The position numbers and the translations under genes were made by a program. Positions 23,024 through 31,940 of a DNA stretch of 64,000 bases are shown piece after piece; the stretch's first letter is position 1, and each line of letters opens with the position of its first letter. This stretch comes from Mucilaginibacter corticis (lineage in GTDB: Bacteria > Bacteroidota > Bacteroidia > Sphingobacteriales > Sphingobacteriaceae). The notes under the pieces are model-generated. The model had not been told where the DNA came from. It worked only from the letters and a program-made list of their open reading frames with translations, and made no database searches. Where the stretch lies: NCBI RefSeq assembly GCF_007558865.1, contig NZ_VLPK01000005.1, positions 124,001 to 188,000 on the forward strand, in the 5' to 3' direction.

Positions 23024-25663
23024 TTAGAAATTGATTTTAAGAGTAGTCATATACAGTCTGCCTATGCCATAGTTTACGCCAAGTGTACTTAATCTTGTAG
23101 TGTTGCTTGCATTTGATGGAGCACTTTCGTAGCCTTCTCCAAGATAAGTAGCGTTTAACAAGTTATAAACGTTACCAATAAACGAAGCGTCAAGACCTGC
23201 AAATTTAAACCTGTAAACAATGTTCAAATCAATTGTTTCATAATTAGGTAATTGAACTGGTTTGTAAGTAGTAGGATCAAATGCTGGGGTACTACCATTT
23301 GCAGGAGTAGGAACTAACTTTGATGGGTCATAAGAAGCGAAGAAACGTGCATAATAATTGGCATTTGCACCTATCCTAACCTGGGGTAATACATCAATAT
23401 CCAAACCAAGTGCAGCAGTAGTTTGTGCATTTGAAGCAGCTGAACTACCAAAATCACCTATTGGCTGTCCTTTTAATATTAATGATTTTATAACAGTTGC
23501 AGTTGCGTTTGGCTTGTCACTGCTGATTAAACCTGAACCTGAATTTGAAGTATAGTGGTAATCACCTATAGAAAGCATACCGCTTAAAGTCACTTGTTTT
23601 ACAGGACGGAATTTACCATCAATCTCTATACCCTGGTGCAATTCATTAATGCCATTTACGTTAGCATATGGATATGAACCATCTTGATTTTGCTGGCCTT
23701 GAATATTTTTCGCCCTGTCATTATATTGTGAACGGTATAAGTTAATGTTTACATTAAACATAGCATCTTTATAACCATAACCTAATTCATAGCTAAATAA
23801 CTTTTCAAGGGTTTTGGTGTCATTAACATCTGTACTTTTGTTATTAGGGAAAATAGTAGCAACCAATGGCGGTTTTTCTACCATACCTATGTTGGCAAAA
23901 ATATTGTTATGAGCATCAAGATTGTAATTGGCACCGCCCTTTACCTGGAAACCAATAAAGTTAACCCAAGGCGACTGACGCTTAGAATTTGATGTCAGGT
24001 AATCAAAATAGTCAATCTTTCTATTGCTTGTGTTATTACCGCCAACTGTAATAAATCCAGACCATGCATCTTTAACATATTCAGCCTGGGCAAAAACGCC
24101 TTCAGAGAAAATATCTACGTTATAATCCTGGTTAATCTTATCACCTACGACAGTATGCCTGCCCGGGTTATTTACATCTGTGTTATCTAACCAGTATGAA
24201 CCCCCTAACAAGTTATTCATCACATAATAGTTTTGCCTATGATAACCTCTTAAATCAACACCGGCAAGGAAATTAATATCATTTACGGTTTTTTTGAAAG
24301 TACTGATTAAACCATATTGCTGGTGATTGTTTTGAGCCTGATTGATGTAAGTTGCTGTACTTCCGTCAGTACGGGCTTTGTTGGTAGCCACAATAGCATC
24401 AAAATCAATAGGTGAATATGCGTCACCAATTCTTGGAACTGTAGGATTTACGTTAGTATTAGATACTATTGAACCTTGTGCACCTGTTAAATAAACTGCC
24501 GCGCCGGTACCGTACGAATCATATAATATGGTTGACAATGACGTGGTTTCATTTATTTTCCAATCATGGCTAATTGATAATAATGGCTTGTTGTAACGGT
24601 TAATTTCTGCGCTATAAGTTTTACCGTATAAAGTACCCCAGTCAGAGTTAAACCTGTTTTCGCCTTGTGGAGCTGCACGATAAGTATTGATAGTTTGATA
24701 AGTATAACGCTGACCGTGGCTTTGCGAAGCACCCATAAAATTGATAGACAGGGTTTGGTTTTTGCTCAAAATTTTTGAAATGTTGGCAAAATAGCTGTAG
24801 CCTGTGTAGTATAAGCCTTCTGCGTTACCATCGCCTGTGCTTTTTGACAACAGGAATGATGCAGCCCAACCGCTTGGCGTTAAACCTGTAGCATAAGAAA
24901 AGCTGGTTTTTGAAGCGCCATAGCTACCTATAGATTGTGATACTGTACCACCTTCCTGGCTTTCAAGGCTTTTTGTAGTAATGTTTATAGTACCACCCAA
25001 TGACGGCACAGCTACACGTGAAGCGCTTAAACCACGTTGCACCTGCATTGAGGTAGTAACGTCTGCTAAACCGGCCCAGTCATTCCAGAATATTTTACCT
25101 GCTTCAGGATCCTGAACCGGTAAACCGTTAATTAATAAGGCAAGGTTATTACTGTTGAAACCACGTATAGCTATACGTGAATCACCATAACCACCACCGG
25201 CACGGCTAACAGCCACACCCGGGGTAGATTTCATCAATTCCGGAAATTCAGCCAGGGCACCTTTTTCTTCTATGAACTTGGCGCCTACTGAAGATACTGC
25301 AATAGGCGTTTGCCTGTCAATTGCAAGTGATCTGTTTGCAGAAACTACCACCTCTCCTAACGAACCTGACGAAGGGTCAACAAAAATATCACCTAAGTTA
25401 TTGCTTGTTGCCTGTACTTCTTTTGATACATAACCAATGTATGAAACAACTAAAGTACTGCCATTTGGCGCAGTGATCTTAAATGTACCATCAAGCGACG
25501 CCGACGTGGCATTGGTTGTCCCTTTAATAGTTACGGTTGCGCCGATAAGCGGCTCTTTTGTTTGCGCGTCAAGCAGCTTGCCTTTTATTACAGTGCCGTC
25601 TTGTGCAAGCACAACCCCGGTTGTAAAAAGGCTGATAAATAGTAATAGTAAATACTTCCTCAT
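23024..25663 (-). CDS. TonB-dependent outer-membrane receptor with carboxypeptidase-like regulatory domain
   Basis: The 879-residue protein has a signal peptide (MRKYLLLLFISLFTTGVVLAQ). It continues with a CarboxypepD_reg-like domain (VIKGKLLDAQTKEPLIGATV) and a plug (LGEVVVSANRS, TPGVAVSRAGG, IRGFNSNNLALLINGLPV, SLGGTINI). A 22-stranded barrel follows, ending in Phe (TLKINF). The TonB box is not obvious. Its substrate is unknown: the plug looks more like siderophore/vitamin receptors than SusC. Expression is likely driven by the promoter at 25711, with a direct-repeat site upstream. Confidence 0.92.
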   Translation of the reverse strand: MRKYLLLLFISLFTTGVVLAQDGTVIKGKLLDAQTKEPLIGATVTIKGTTNATSASLDGTFKITAPNGSTLVVSYIGYVSKEVQATSNNLGDIFVDPSSGSLGEVVVSANRSLAIDRQTPIAVSSVGAKFIEEKGALAEFPELMKSTPGVAVSRAGGGYGDSRIAIRGFNSNNLALLINGLPVQDPEAGKIFWNDWAGLADVTTSMQVQRGLSASRVAVPSLGGTINITTKSLESQEGGTVSQSIGSYGASKTSFSYATGLTPSGWAASFLLSKSTGDGNAEGLYYTGYSYFANISKILSKNQTLSINFMGASQSHGQRYTYQTINTYRAAPQGENRFNSDWGTLYGKTYSAEINRYNKPLLSISHDWKINETTSLSTILYDSYGTGAAVYLTGAQGSIVSNTNVNPTVPRIGDAYSPIDFDAIVATNKARTDGSTATYINQAQNNHQQYGLISTFKKTVNDINFLAGVDLRGYHRQNYYVMNNLLGGSYWLDNTDVNNPGRHTVVGDKINQDYNVDIFSEGVFAQAEYVKDAWSGFITVGGNNTSNRKIDYFDYLTSNSKRQSPWVNFIGFQVKGGANYNLDAHNNIFANIGMVEKPPLVATIFPNNKSTDVNDTKTLEKLFSYELGYGYKDAMFNVNINLYRSQYNDRAKNIQGQQNQDGSYPYANVNGINELHQGIEIDGKFRPVKQVTLSGMLSIGDYHYTSNSGSGLISSDKPNATATVIKSLILKGQPIGDFGSSAASNAQTTAALGLDIDVLPQVRIGANANYYARFFASYDPSKLVPTPANGSTPAFDPTTYKPVQLPNYETIDLNIVYRFKFAGLDASFIGNVYNLLNATYLGEGYESAPSNASNTTRLSTLGVNYGIGRLYMTTLKINF

Positions 25664-25710
25664 TGGTAATTTGTTTTTCTTAAGTGTATGTAAACTAAAA
25701 ATTGCAGGTG

Positions 25711-25756
25711 CAAATATAAATCTTACTATGCGGTAGCGTGTTAACTCTGTGTTAAC
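25711..25756 (-). promoter_or_regulatory. Promoter and direct-repeat site upstream of the TonB receptor
   Basis: On the minus strand TATATTTG (25718-25711) matches TAnnTTTG exactly, about 48 bases before the start codon. Some 20 bases further upstream are two perfect copies of GTTAACAC separated by three bases (25738-25745 and 25749-25756), an 11-bp periodic direct repeat that could bind a regulator. The rest of the 348-base gap up to lpdA shows nothing recognisable. Confidence 0.55.
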
Positions 25757-26011
25757 AATACCAAAATCAATTTATGTTTTTATCAACACATTACCTATAA
25801 ATAGCCCAAATACCTAAAAAAGTATCAAAAATATTACAATAACCTCATTTACTTTAATTTATTTACCTATGAGTTAATCCATATTGTTACTATATCCTAT
25901 TGATATTATATGATAATTTGATGATCCAAATATCATATAACCCGTTTTTTGCTTTCAGCCCTTTTACTTAGCTTTGGCTTTCCAAAATTTAAAATAACAG
26001 ATCTAAAGAAT

Positions 26012-27400
26012 ATGAACTACGATGTAATTGTTATAGGGTCTGGCCCGGGTGGCTATGTGGCTGCAATTCGTGCCTCACAGCTTGGTTTAAAAACCGCCAT
26101 TGTCGAAAGAGAGTCGCTTGGTGGTATTTGCCTTAACTGGGGCTGTATCCCAACCAAAGCATTATTAAAAAGCGCGCAGGTGTTTGAATATATTAATCAT
26201 GCTGCCGACTACGGCATCCAGATAAATGGTGCAGGCGAGGTTGATTTTGAAAGTGTTATTAAAAGAAGCCGCGGTGTTGCTGATGGTATGAGCAAAGGCG
26301 TTCAGTTTTTAATGAAGAAAAATAAAATTGACGTTTTAACCGGTACAGGTAAATTAAAAAGCAAAGGCGTTGTTACCGTAACAGGTACTGACGGTGCTAA
26401 AGAATACTCGGCAAAACATATCATATTGGCTACCGGCGGCCGCTCACGCGAATTGCCAAATCTTAAACAGGACGGTAAAAAAGTTATAGGATATCGCCAG
26501 GCTATGGTTCTTCCTAAAAAACCAGCTTCACTGATCGTTGTAGGTTCAGGCGCTATAGGTATTGAGTTTGCTTACTTCTACAACTCAATAGGTACAAAAG
26601 TTACGGTAGTTGAGTATTTAGACAACATCGTTCCTTTAGAAGACGAAGAAGTTTCAAAACAACTGGGCCGTATCCTTAAAAAACAAGGCATCAACATCAT
26701 GACAGGTTCAAATGTTGAGTCGGTTGATACAAGTGGCGAAGGTTGTAAAGTAACTGTTAAAACCGCTGCCGGTACGGAGATTTTAGAGGCCGAGATCGTA
26801 TTATCAGCTGTAGGTATCTCTACTAACATTGAAGGCATCGGCCTTGAAGAAAACGGTGTAAAAACTGATAAAGGCAAAGTACTGGTTGATGATTTCTATC
26901 GTACCAATGTAGAAGGCGTTTATGCTATTGGCGATATTGTAAAAGGCCAGGCACTGGCACACGTTGCATCAGCCGAAGGCATTATTTGTGTTGAAAAAAT
27001 TGCAGGTTTAAAACCTGAACCATTAGATTACAACAACATACCGGGATGTACTTATTGCAGCCCTGAGATCGCATCTGTAGGATATACTGAGAAAGCGGCA
27101 AAAGAAGCGGGCTATGAAATTAAAGTGGGCAAGTTTCCATTCTCTGCTTCGGGTAAAGCAAGTGCTGCCGGTGCAAAAGATGGTTTTGTTAAAGTGATAT
27201 TTGATGCTAAATATGGCGAGTTCCTTGGAGCCCACATGCTTGGGTTTAACGTTACCGAAATGATTGCCGAAGTGGTTACCGCGCGTAAGCTTGAAACTAC
27301 CGGTCATGATATCATCAAATCTGTACACCCTCACCCAACAATGAGCGAGGCCGTAATGGAAGCCGCTGCCGAAGCATACGGCGAGTGCATCCATTTATAA
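26012..27400 (+). CDS. lpdA: Dihydrolipoyl dehydrogenase
   Basis: The E3 flavoprotein of 2-oxoacid dehydrogenase and glycine cleavage complexes. It has 462 residues from ATG 26012; an upstream TTG frame extension was not accepted because IVIGSGPGGYVAA should lie at the very N-terminus. The redox pair Cys40/Cys45 is in GGICLNWGCIPTKALL. The NAD motif is VGSGAIGIEFAYFY, YAIGDI is the second FAD motif, and HPHPTMSEAVMEAAAEA gives the catalytic His-Glu. It is a single-gene unit with its own terminator. Confidence 0.95.
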   Translation: MNYDVIVIGSGPGGYVAAIRASQLGLKTAIVERESLGGICLNWGCIPTKALLKSAQVFEYINHAADYGIQINGAGEVDFESVIKRSRGVADGMSKGVQFLMKKNKIDVLTGTGKLKSKGVVTVTGTDGAKEYSAKHIILATGGRSRELPNLKQDGKKVIGYRQAMVLPKKPASLIVVGSGAIGIEFAYFYNSIGTKVTVVEYLDNIVPLEDEEVSKQLGRILKKQGINIMTGSNVESVDTSGEGCKVTVKTAAGTEILEAEIVLSAVGISTNIEGIGLEENGVKTDKGKVLVDDFYRTNVEGVYAIGDIVKGQALAHVASAEGIICVEKIAGLKPEPLDYNNIPGCTYCSPEIASVGYTEKAAKEAGYEIKVGKFPFSASGKASAAGAKDGFVKVIFDAKYGEFLGAHMLGFNVTEMIAEVVTARKLETTGHDIIKSVHPHPTMSEAVMEAAAEAYGECIHL

Positions 27401-27517
27401 TTCAAAATTAAAAAGTCAAAATTAAAAAAGCCGGTCGCTATTAGTGATCGGCTTTTTCTTTATTATAGAATTACTCTATCTATTGATTTTGACTTTTTAA
27501 TTTTTACTTTTGAATTA
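27401..27517. repeat. Inverted repeat (AATTAAAAAGTC family) enclosing a terminator
   Basis: A 19-base sequence, AAAATTAAAAAGTCAAAAT, lies in the left arm just after the lpdA stop. Its inverted copy occurs at about 27485-27506 before the next gene. Inside is an intrinsic terminator at 27425-27457: AAAAAGCCG...CGGCTTTTT extended by six further pairs. Confidence 0.75.
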
Positions 27518-27522
27518 ACCAG

Positions 27523-28362
27523 ATGAACCTACACAGCATTGACACCGGCTTTTTTAAATTAGATGGTGGCGCCATGTTTGGCGTTGTCCCCAAAACCATC
27601 TGGAATAAAACCAACCCGGCTGATAGTAATAATTTATGTACCTGGGCTATGCGTTGTTTGCTGATCGAAGATGGCGACAGGCTGATATTGTTCGATACCG
27701 GGATTGGGGATAAGCAAGACGAAAAGTTTTTCAGTCATTATTATTTACACGGCGATGCTACCATAGACAGTTCCTTAGCCGCACTCGGCTTTCACAGGGA
27801 TGATATAACCGATGTATTTTTAACCCACCTGCATTTTGATCATGTTGGCGGGGCCATTAAACGCGAAGGCGAAAAATTGATACCTGCATTTAAAAATGCC
27901 ACGTATTGGAGCAACGAAAAGCATTGGGATTGGGCCGTAAACCCCAACGATCGTGAAAAAGCATCCTTTTTAAAAGAAAACATATTACCGATACAGCAAA
28001 GCGGACAGTTGAAATTTATTGATGCTTATGACAATGTCGATTTTACTAATGATATAGCCATACGTTTTGTGTACGGGCATACAGAATCAATGATGCTGCC
28101 GTTAATAAATTATAAGGGCAAGCAAATATTGTACATGGCTGATCTGCTTCCATCTGTAGGACATTTACCGCTTCCGTATGTAATGGCCTATGATATGTTT
28201 CCGCTGCAAACTTTAACAGAAAAGAAGATTTTTTTGAATGAAGCGCTTGAAAAAAACTATGTTTTATTTTTTGAACATGATCCGGTAAACGAATGTTGCA
28301 CGTTACAGCAGACTGAAAAAGGGATACGTTTAGGTGAAACTTTCAAACTCAATGCGTTATAA
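27523..28362 (+). CDS. MBL-fold metallohydrolase
   Basis: A 279-residue metallo-beta-lactamase-fold protein. The zinc motif THLHFDHVGG is at residues 101-110 (H-x-H-x-D-H). A later His lies in YGHTESMM, Asp in YMADLLPS and a final His in FEHDP. The pattern is like N-acyl homoserine lactonase/methyl-parathion-hydrolase-type members. No signal peptide is visible, so it is probably cytoplasmic. The physiological substrate cannot be read from sequence. It lies alone between lpdA and the sigma-factor gene. Confidence 0.87.
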   Translation: MNLHSIDTGFFKLDGGAMFGVVPKTIWNKTNPADSNNLCTWAMRCLLIEDGDRLILFDTGIGDKQDEKFFSHYYLHGDATIDSSLAALGFHRDDITDVFLTHLHFDHVGGAIKREGEKLIPAFKNATYWSNEKHWDWAVNPNDREKASFLKENILPIQQSGQLKFIDAYDNVDFTNDIAIRFVYGHTESMMLPLINYKGKQILYMADLLPSVGHLPLPYVMAYDMFPLQTLTEKKIFLNEALEKNYVLFFEHDPVNECCTLQQTEKGIRLGETFKLNAL

Positions 28363-28450
28363 GTACACTAGCAAAAATCATGCAATTAATTGCTGATTAT
28401 GAATAATATATAATCTTTTTTTTATACTAAAATATAGGCAAAACTTTTTA

Positions 28451-28458
28451 TACCTTTG
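28451..28458 (+). promoter_or_regulatory. -7 promoter element of the primary sigma-factor gene
   Basis: TACCTTTG matches TAnnTTTG exactly, 42 bases before the start codon. The region upstream is very A/T-rich. Confidence 0.6.
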
Positions 28459-28500
28459 CACGTTCAATTCTAAAACTAAGAATCGAGGTTTATAAAATAA

Positions 28501-29361
28501 ATGAGACAACTCAAAATAACACAATCCATTACCAATCGTGAGTCACAATCACTTGATAAATATCTTCACGAAATTGGTAAAGTTGACCTAATTACAGCCG
28601 AAGAAGAAGTAATTTTAGCACAAAAGATCAGGGAAGGCGACCAGGCCGCTTTAGAGCGTCTGACAAAAACCAACCTTCGCTTTGTTGTTTCTGTAGCTAA
28701 ACAATACCAAAATCAGGGCTTAACCCTGGGCGATCTGATAAACGAAGGTAACCTGGGTTTGATAAAAGCCGCCAAACGTTTTGATGAAACCAAGGGCTTC
28801 AAATTCATTTCTTACGCCGTATGGTGGATTCGTCAATCTATATTACAAGCTATTGCTGAGCAATCTCGTATAGTGCGTTTACCTTTAAACCAGGTAGGTT
28901 CATTAAGTAAGATCAGCAAAGCATTTTCAAAACTGGAGCAAGAGTATGAGCGCGAACCTTCACCTGAAGAGTTGGCTGACATGCTTGAAACCACAGTTGA
29001 CAAAATCTCTGACACATTAAGTAACTCAGGCCGTCATGTATCTATGGATGCGCCATTTGTACAGGGTGAAGAAAATACATTGTTAGATGTATTGGAGAAC
29101 TCTGAACCAAATACCGATTCGATCCTGATCAATGAGTCATTGTCCGAAGAGATCAAACGTTCGCTTTCAACTTTAACAGAGCGTGAGCGTGAGATCATTG
29201 TATTATTCTTTGGCTTAGGTACTAATCACCCGCTTTCATTAGAAGAGATAGGTGAGAAATTTAATCTTACCCGTGAACGTGTTAGACAAATAAAAGATAA
29301 AGCCTTACAACGACTAAGACATACCAGCAGAAGTAAAATTCTGAAATCATATTTAGGATAA
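28501..29361 (+). CDS. rpoD: Primary RNA polymerase sigma factor (RpoD/SigA type)
   Basis: The housekeeping sigma factor. The 286-residue form lacks region 1.1, as is usual in Bacteroidota. Region 1.2 begins at SLDKYLHEIG. Region 2 contains TNLRFVVSVAKQYQNQGL, DLINEGNLGLIKAAKRFD and FISYAVWWIRQSILQ. Region 3 has SLSKISKAFSKLEQE. Region 4 ends with LTEREREIIVLFFGLG and the helix-turn-helix LSLEEIGEKFNLTRERVRQI. This factor would read the TTG/TAnnTTTG promoters seen across the window. Confidence 0.95.
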   Translation: MRQLKITQSITNRESQSLDKYLHEIGKVDLITAEEEVILAQKIREGDQAALERLTKTNLRFVVSVAKQYQNQGLTLGDLINEGNLGLIKAAKRFDETKGFKFISYAVWWIRQSILQAIAEQSRIVRLPLNQVGSLSKISKAFSKLEQEYEREPSPEELADMLETTVDKISDTLSNSGRHVSMDAPFVQGEENTLLDVLENSEPNTDSILINESLSEEIKRSLSTLTEREREIIVLFFGLGTNHPLSLEEIGEKFNLTRERVRQIKDKALQRLRHTSRSKILKSYLG

Positions 29362-29366
29362 CGATC

Positions 29367-29398
29367 ATCCCCCGGTAAACAACCGGGGGATTTTTTTT
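29367..29398 (+). terminator. Intrinsic terminator after the sigma-factor gene
   Basis: A perfect 10-bp stem ATCCCCCGGT / ACCGGGGGAT with a five-base loop is followed by eight T residues. Confidence 0.95.
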
Positions 29399-29409
29399 GT
29401 TAGCTTGTT

Positions 29410-30114
29410 ATGCAACCATCCGATTACGAAAGCCTCACTCCTACCCAGGCAATTGCTTACCAGCACGAATTACGAAAGCTAATCAACATCACTCCGCTTG
29501 ATAAACCCATAAAAGTTATTGCCGGCGCAGATATCTCTTTCAATAAATATTCAGACATTGTTTATGCAGGCATCGTTTTGTTTTCTTATCCTGATCTGAA
29601 AATTATCGGACAATCGACAGCCATCAGCAAAACAACATTCCCGTATATTTCAGGCTTATTAGCTTTTCGCGAAGTGCCTGCTTTACTTGATGCCTGGAAT
29701 AAATTATCCGACAAACCGGACGTACTGGTTTTAGATGGCCAAGGCATAGCACATAAACGTCGTTTAGGCATTGCCACGCATTTTGGATTAATTGCCCATA
29801 CACCAACCATCGGCAGCGCCAAAAGCCGCTTAACCGGCAAATACGAAGAACCCGGAGATGAACAATTCGCACAAAGCCCGATGTATGATAAAGGCGAATT
29901 GATAGGAGTAGCTTTACGAAGCAAGAAAAAGTGCAATCCGATCTACATATCGCCGGGCAATATGGTGAGCATGGAGCAAAGTGTGGAAATCATTAAGAAC
30001 TGCATCCGCGGTTATCGAATCCCTGAACCTACAAGACAAGCGCATTTACTGGTAAATAAAATCAGGATAGAAAGCGGCGAAAACAATAATATGCAATTTA
30101 ATCTGTTTGATTAG
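29410..30114 (+). CDS. nfi: Endonuclease V
   Basis: It nicks DNA near deaminated bases such as hypoxanthine. The 234 residues hold VIAGADISF (the first catalytic Asp), a GxxxFSYPDL strand, PALLDAWNKL, and LVLDGQGIAHKRRLGIATHFG, the substrate-binding signature with the second catalytic Asp. It ends with SPGNMVSMEQSVEIIKNCIRGYRIPEPTR. Length is near the family norm. It lies downstream of the sigma-factor terminator and 16 bases ahead of the small membrane protein gene. Confidence 0.94.
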   Translation: MQPSDYESLTPTQAIAYQHELRKLINITPLDKPIKVIAGADISFNKYSDIVYAGIVLFSYPDLKIIGQSTAISKTTFPYISGLLAFREVPALLDAWNKLSDKPDVLVLDGQGIAHKRRLGIATHFGLIAHTPTIGSAKSRLTGKYEEPGDEQFAQSPMYDKGELIGVALRSKKKCNPIYISPGNMVSMEQSVEIIKNCIRGYRIPEPTRQAHLLVNKIRIESGENNNMQFNLFD

Positions 30115-30130
30115 TTGTCACAATTATTAA

Positions 30131-30463
30131 TTGAAACGTTTAAGTATCCTGATCATTCAATTTTATCAATTACTGTTGCTATACAACATAGCATTCACCC
30201 TTTTGGCTATTTTAATTTTAGTATTAGAAACAGGGCAGCTTAATTCGGGGGTATTCTTATTTGCCAAAATAATAGGTTTCTTTTCGGCAATCGGCCTTCA
30301 TTATTACTCATCAAAACAAAGCTATTTCTACTTTCGAAATGCAGGTTATCACGTTATAACTATTTTTATCGGTGCTTTTGCAGTTGACACATTAATATAC
30401 ATACTCATAGCAGTTTTACCTTCACCAATACAACATGCAGCCGCTTACCTTAAAAATAGATAG
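30131..30463 (+). CDS. Small membrane protein coupled to an ABC ATPase
   Basis: A 110-residue hydrophobic protein starting at TTG. It has three predicted helices: about 5-30 (FYQLLLLYNIAFTLLAILIL), 40-58 (GVFLFAKIIGFFSAIGLHYY), and 72-96 (HVITIFIGAFAVDTLIYILI). I recognise no family. Its 3' end overlaps the next gene, an ABC ATPase, by 29 bases, indicating coupled translation. It may be a membrane partner of that ATPase, although it is far smaller than known ABC permeases. The TTG start is uncertain. Confidence 0.6.
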   Translation: MKRLSILIIQFYQLLLLYNIAFTLLAILILVLETGQLNSGVFLFAKIIGFFSAIGLHYYSSKQSYFYFRNAGYHVITIFIGAFAVDTLIYILIAVLPSPIQHAAAYLKNR

Positions 30464-31100
30464 CGTACAGCTTGCGTTTAACGAACGTAAAATACTACAA
30501 GACATTTACCTTGAATGTAAACAGGGCGAGGTTGTCGGCCTGCTTGGCCGTAACGGCAGCGGTAAATCTTCGTTACTGAAAATAGTTTTCGGCACACTAA
30601 GATCATCTTTCAAACATGTAAGTATTGATGGTAACTTTATTCAGCACGGTTATCTGCAAAGCCGGATAGCCTATTTACCGCAACATAACTATCTGCCTAG
30701 GGGCATCAAAATAAGCAGGTTGGCAAATATTCTTATCGACGAAATTTATTGGAATGATTTTTCAAACCTTTCCATCTACCAGGATCACCGTCATAAAAAC
30801 GCTGAACAGCTTTCGGGTGGCGAGCTAAGACAGTTTGAGATGCTGATGATATTATACAGCAAAGCTGATTTTATTTTACTAGATGAACCCTTCACCCATG
30901 TCACTCCTGTACAAGCAGACTATTTTAAAGGTGTAATAGAAAAAGTTGCCCAAACAAAAGGCATTATTATAACAGATCATCAATATCAGGACGTGCTGGA
31001 TATAAGTGACAGGATAATTCTTTTAAAAGATGGCTGTACAAAACCTATTAAAAATATAGATGACCTAATTACCCATAATTATATTGGCAATTTCAGATAA
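30435..31100 (+). CDS. ABC transporter ATP-binding protein
   Basis: A 221-residue stand-alone ABC ATPase. Walker A is GLLGRNGSGKSSL, the Q-loop is AYLPQHN, the signature is LSGGELRQ, Walker B is FILLDEPF, and the switch His is in IIITDHQYQDVLDISDRI. The TDH...DRI segment resembles LptB-like exporters. No full-size permease is next to it. The only candidate partner is the three-helix protein it overlaps by 29 bases. Its stop is one base from the stop of a convergent gene. Confidence 0.88.
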   Translation: MQPLTLKIDSVQLAFNERKILQDIYLECKQGEVVGLLGRNGSGKSSLLKIVFGTLRSSFKHVSIDGNFIQHGYLQSRIAYLPQHNYLPRGIKISRLANILIDEIYWNDFSNLSIYQDHRHKNAEQLSGGELRQFEMLMILYSKADFILLDEPFTHVTPVQADYFKGVIEKVAQTKGIIITDHQYQDVLDISDRIILLKDGCTKPIKNIDDLITHNYIGNFR

Positions 31101-31101
31101 T

Positions 31102-31740
31102 TTAATAAGCCACGGTCATCTGTTCTCTGATATGCAGCGGGTTTTCGATCTCGTCAATTATCGCGACAGCAAAATCTTGCATTGATATAAAGCTTTTGCC
31201 TTGTTCGTCTTTTAATAATTGTGTACCGCCTGTCCTGAACTTTCCGCTTCGTTCGCCGGGCGCTATTTCTGCGGCAGGGCTTACATAGGTCCAGTCTAAC
31301 TCTTTCTCGTTCTTAAAGATCTTTAAAGCATCTCGGTGCGCCAAAGCTGTTGATTTATATTCGACCGGGAAATTAGGCGTATCTACCAATTGTGTACCCG
31401 GCGCCACCTCTAAACTTCCGGCCCCTCCTACTATGATCAATCTTTTTGTGTGGGCTTGTTTTAAACCTTTTATCAGCGGTATGGGCAATTCGGCAATTGT
31501 AGATGCAGGGGCACCTTTTGTGTTACTATAAGCACACACTACAGCATCCTGGTTAAACGCACCTGTTTCCACATCCTGCGCATCAAATAGGTCGCCTTTT
31601 GCCACTTTTAAATGATCATGTATAACAGTATAATCTTCGGGATGCCGGGCAATTGCTGTAACATCATGCCCGCGGTTTAATGCTTCCTGTACAATACGGC
31701 TACCTATGCGGCCACTTGCTCCAAATACTGCTATTTTCAT
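31102..31740 (-). CDS. NAD(P)-binding protein, NmrA/atypical SDR-like
   Basis: A 212-residue Rossmann protein from ATG 31740; the upstream start would put residues ahead of the nucleotide motif MKIAVFGASGRIGSRI. It shows VVCAYSNT and RLIIVGGAGSLEVAPG, as in the YwnB/NmrA-like atypical SDRs that bind NADP without the Tyr-x-x-x-Lys active site. Further features are LDWTYVSPAAEIAPGERSGKF and SMQDFAVAIIDEIE. Such proteins may reduce quinones or act as redox sensors. Its function is not determined. Confidence 0.82.
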   Translation of the reverse strand: MKIAVFGASGRIGSRIVQEALNRGHDVTAIARHPEDYTVIHDHLKVAKGDLFDAQDVETGAFNQDAVVCAYSNTKGAPASTIAELPIPLIKGLKQAHTKRLIIVGGAGSLEVAPGTQLVDTPNFPVEYKSTALAHRDALKIFKNEKELDWTYVSPAAEIAPGERSGKFRTGGTQLLKDEQGKSFISMQDFAVAIIDEIENPLHIREQMTVAY

Positions 31741-31850
31741 TGAGGTAAAAGTTTTAAAGGTAAAAGGCAAAAGGTGGTATTTTGTTTGATAAAAAGTTAA
31801 TTCAATAGTTCTGCCAACCTTTTACCTTGCGCCTTTTACCTTTAACCTAC
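31741..31850. repeat. AAAGGT-family inverted repeat without cargo gene
   Basis: Arms at about 31755-31776 (AAAGGTAAAAGGC then AAAAGGTGG) and 31813-31848 (CCAACCTTTTACC, then GCCTTTTACCTTT) are inverted copies; 13 bases match exactly. The sequence matches the arms around the four-helix-bundle gene at 7735-8165, but here only about 36 bases lie between the arms. Confidence 0.72.
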
Positions 31851-31940
31851 ACTCATTGTCTTTTTGCTTAAAAAATATTCTAAAATCATTTTTTTATGAT
31901 TAATTTGAACCTTGGAATTTATACAGGGTATCACCATTAA

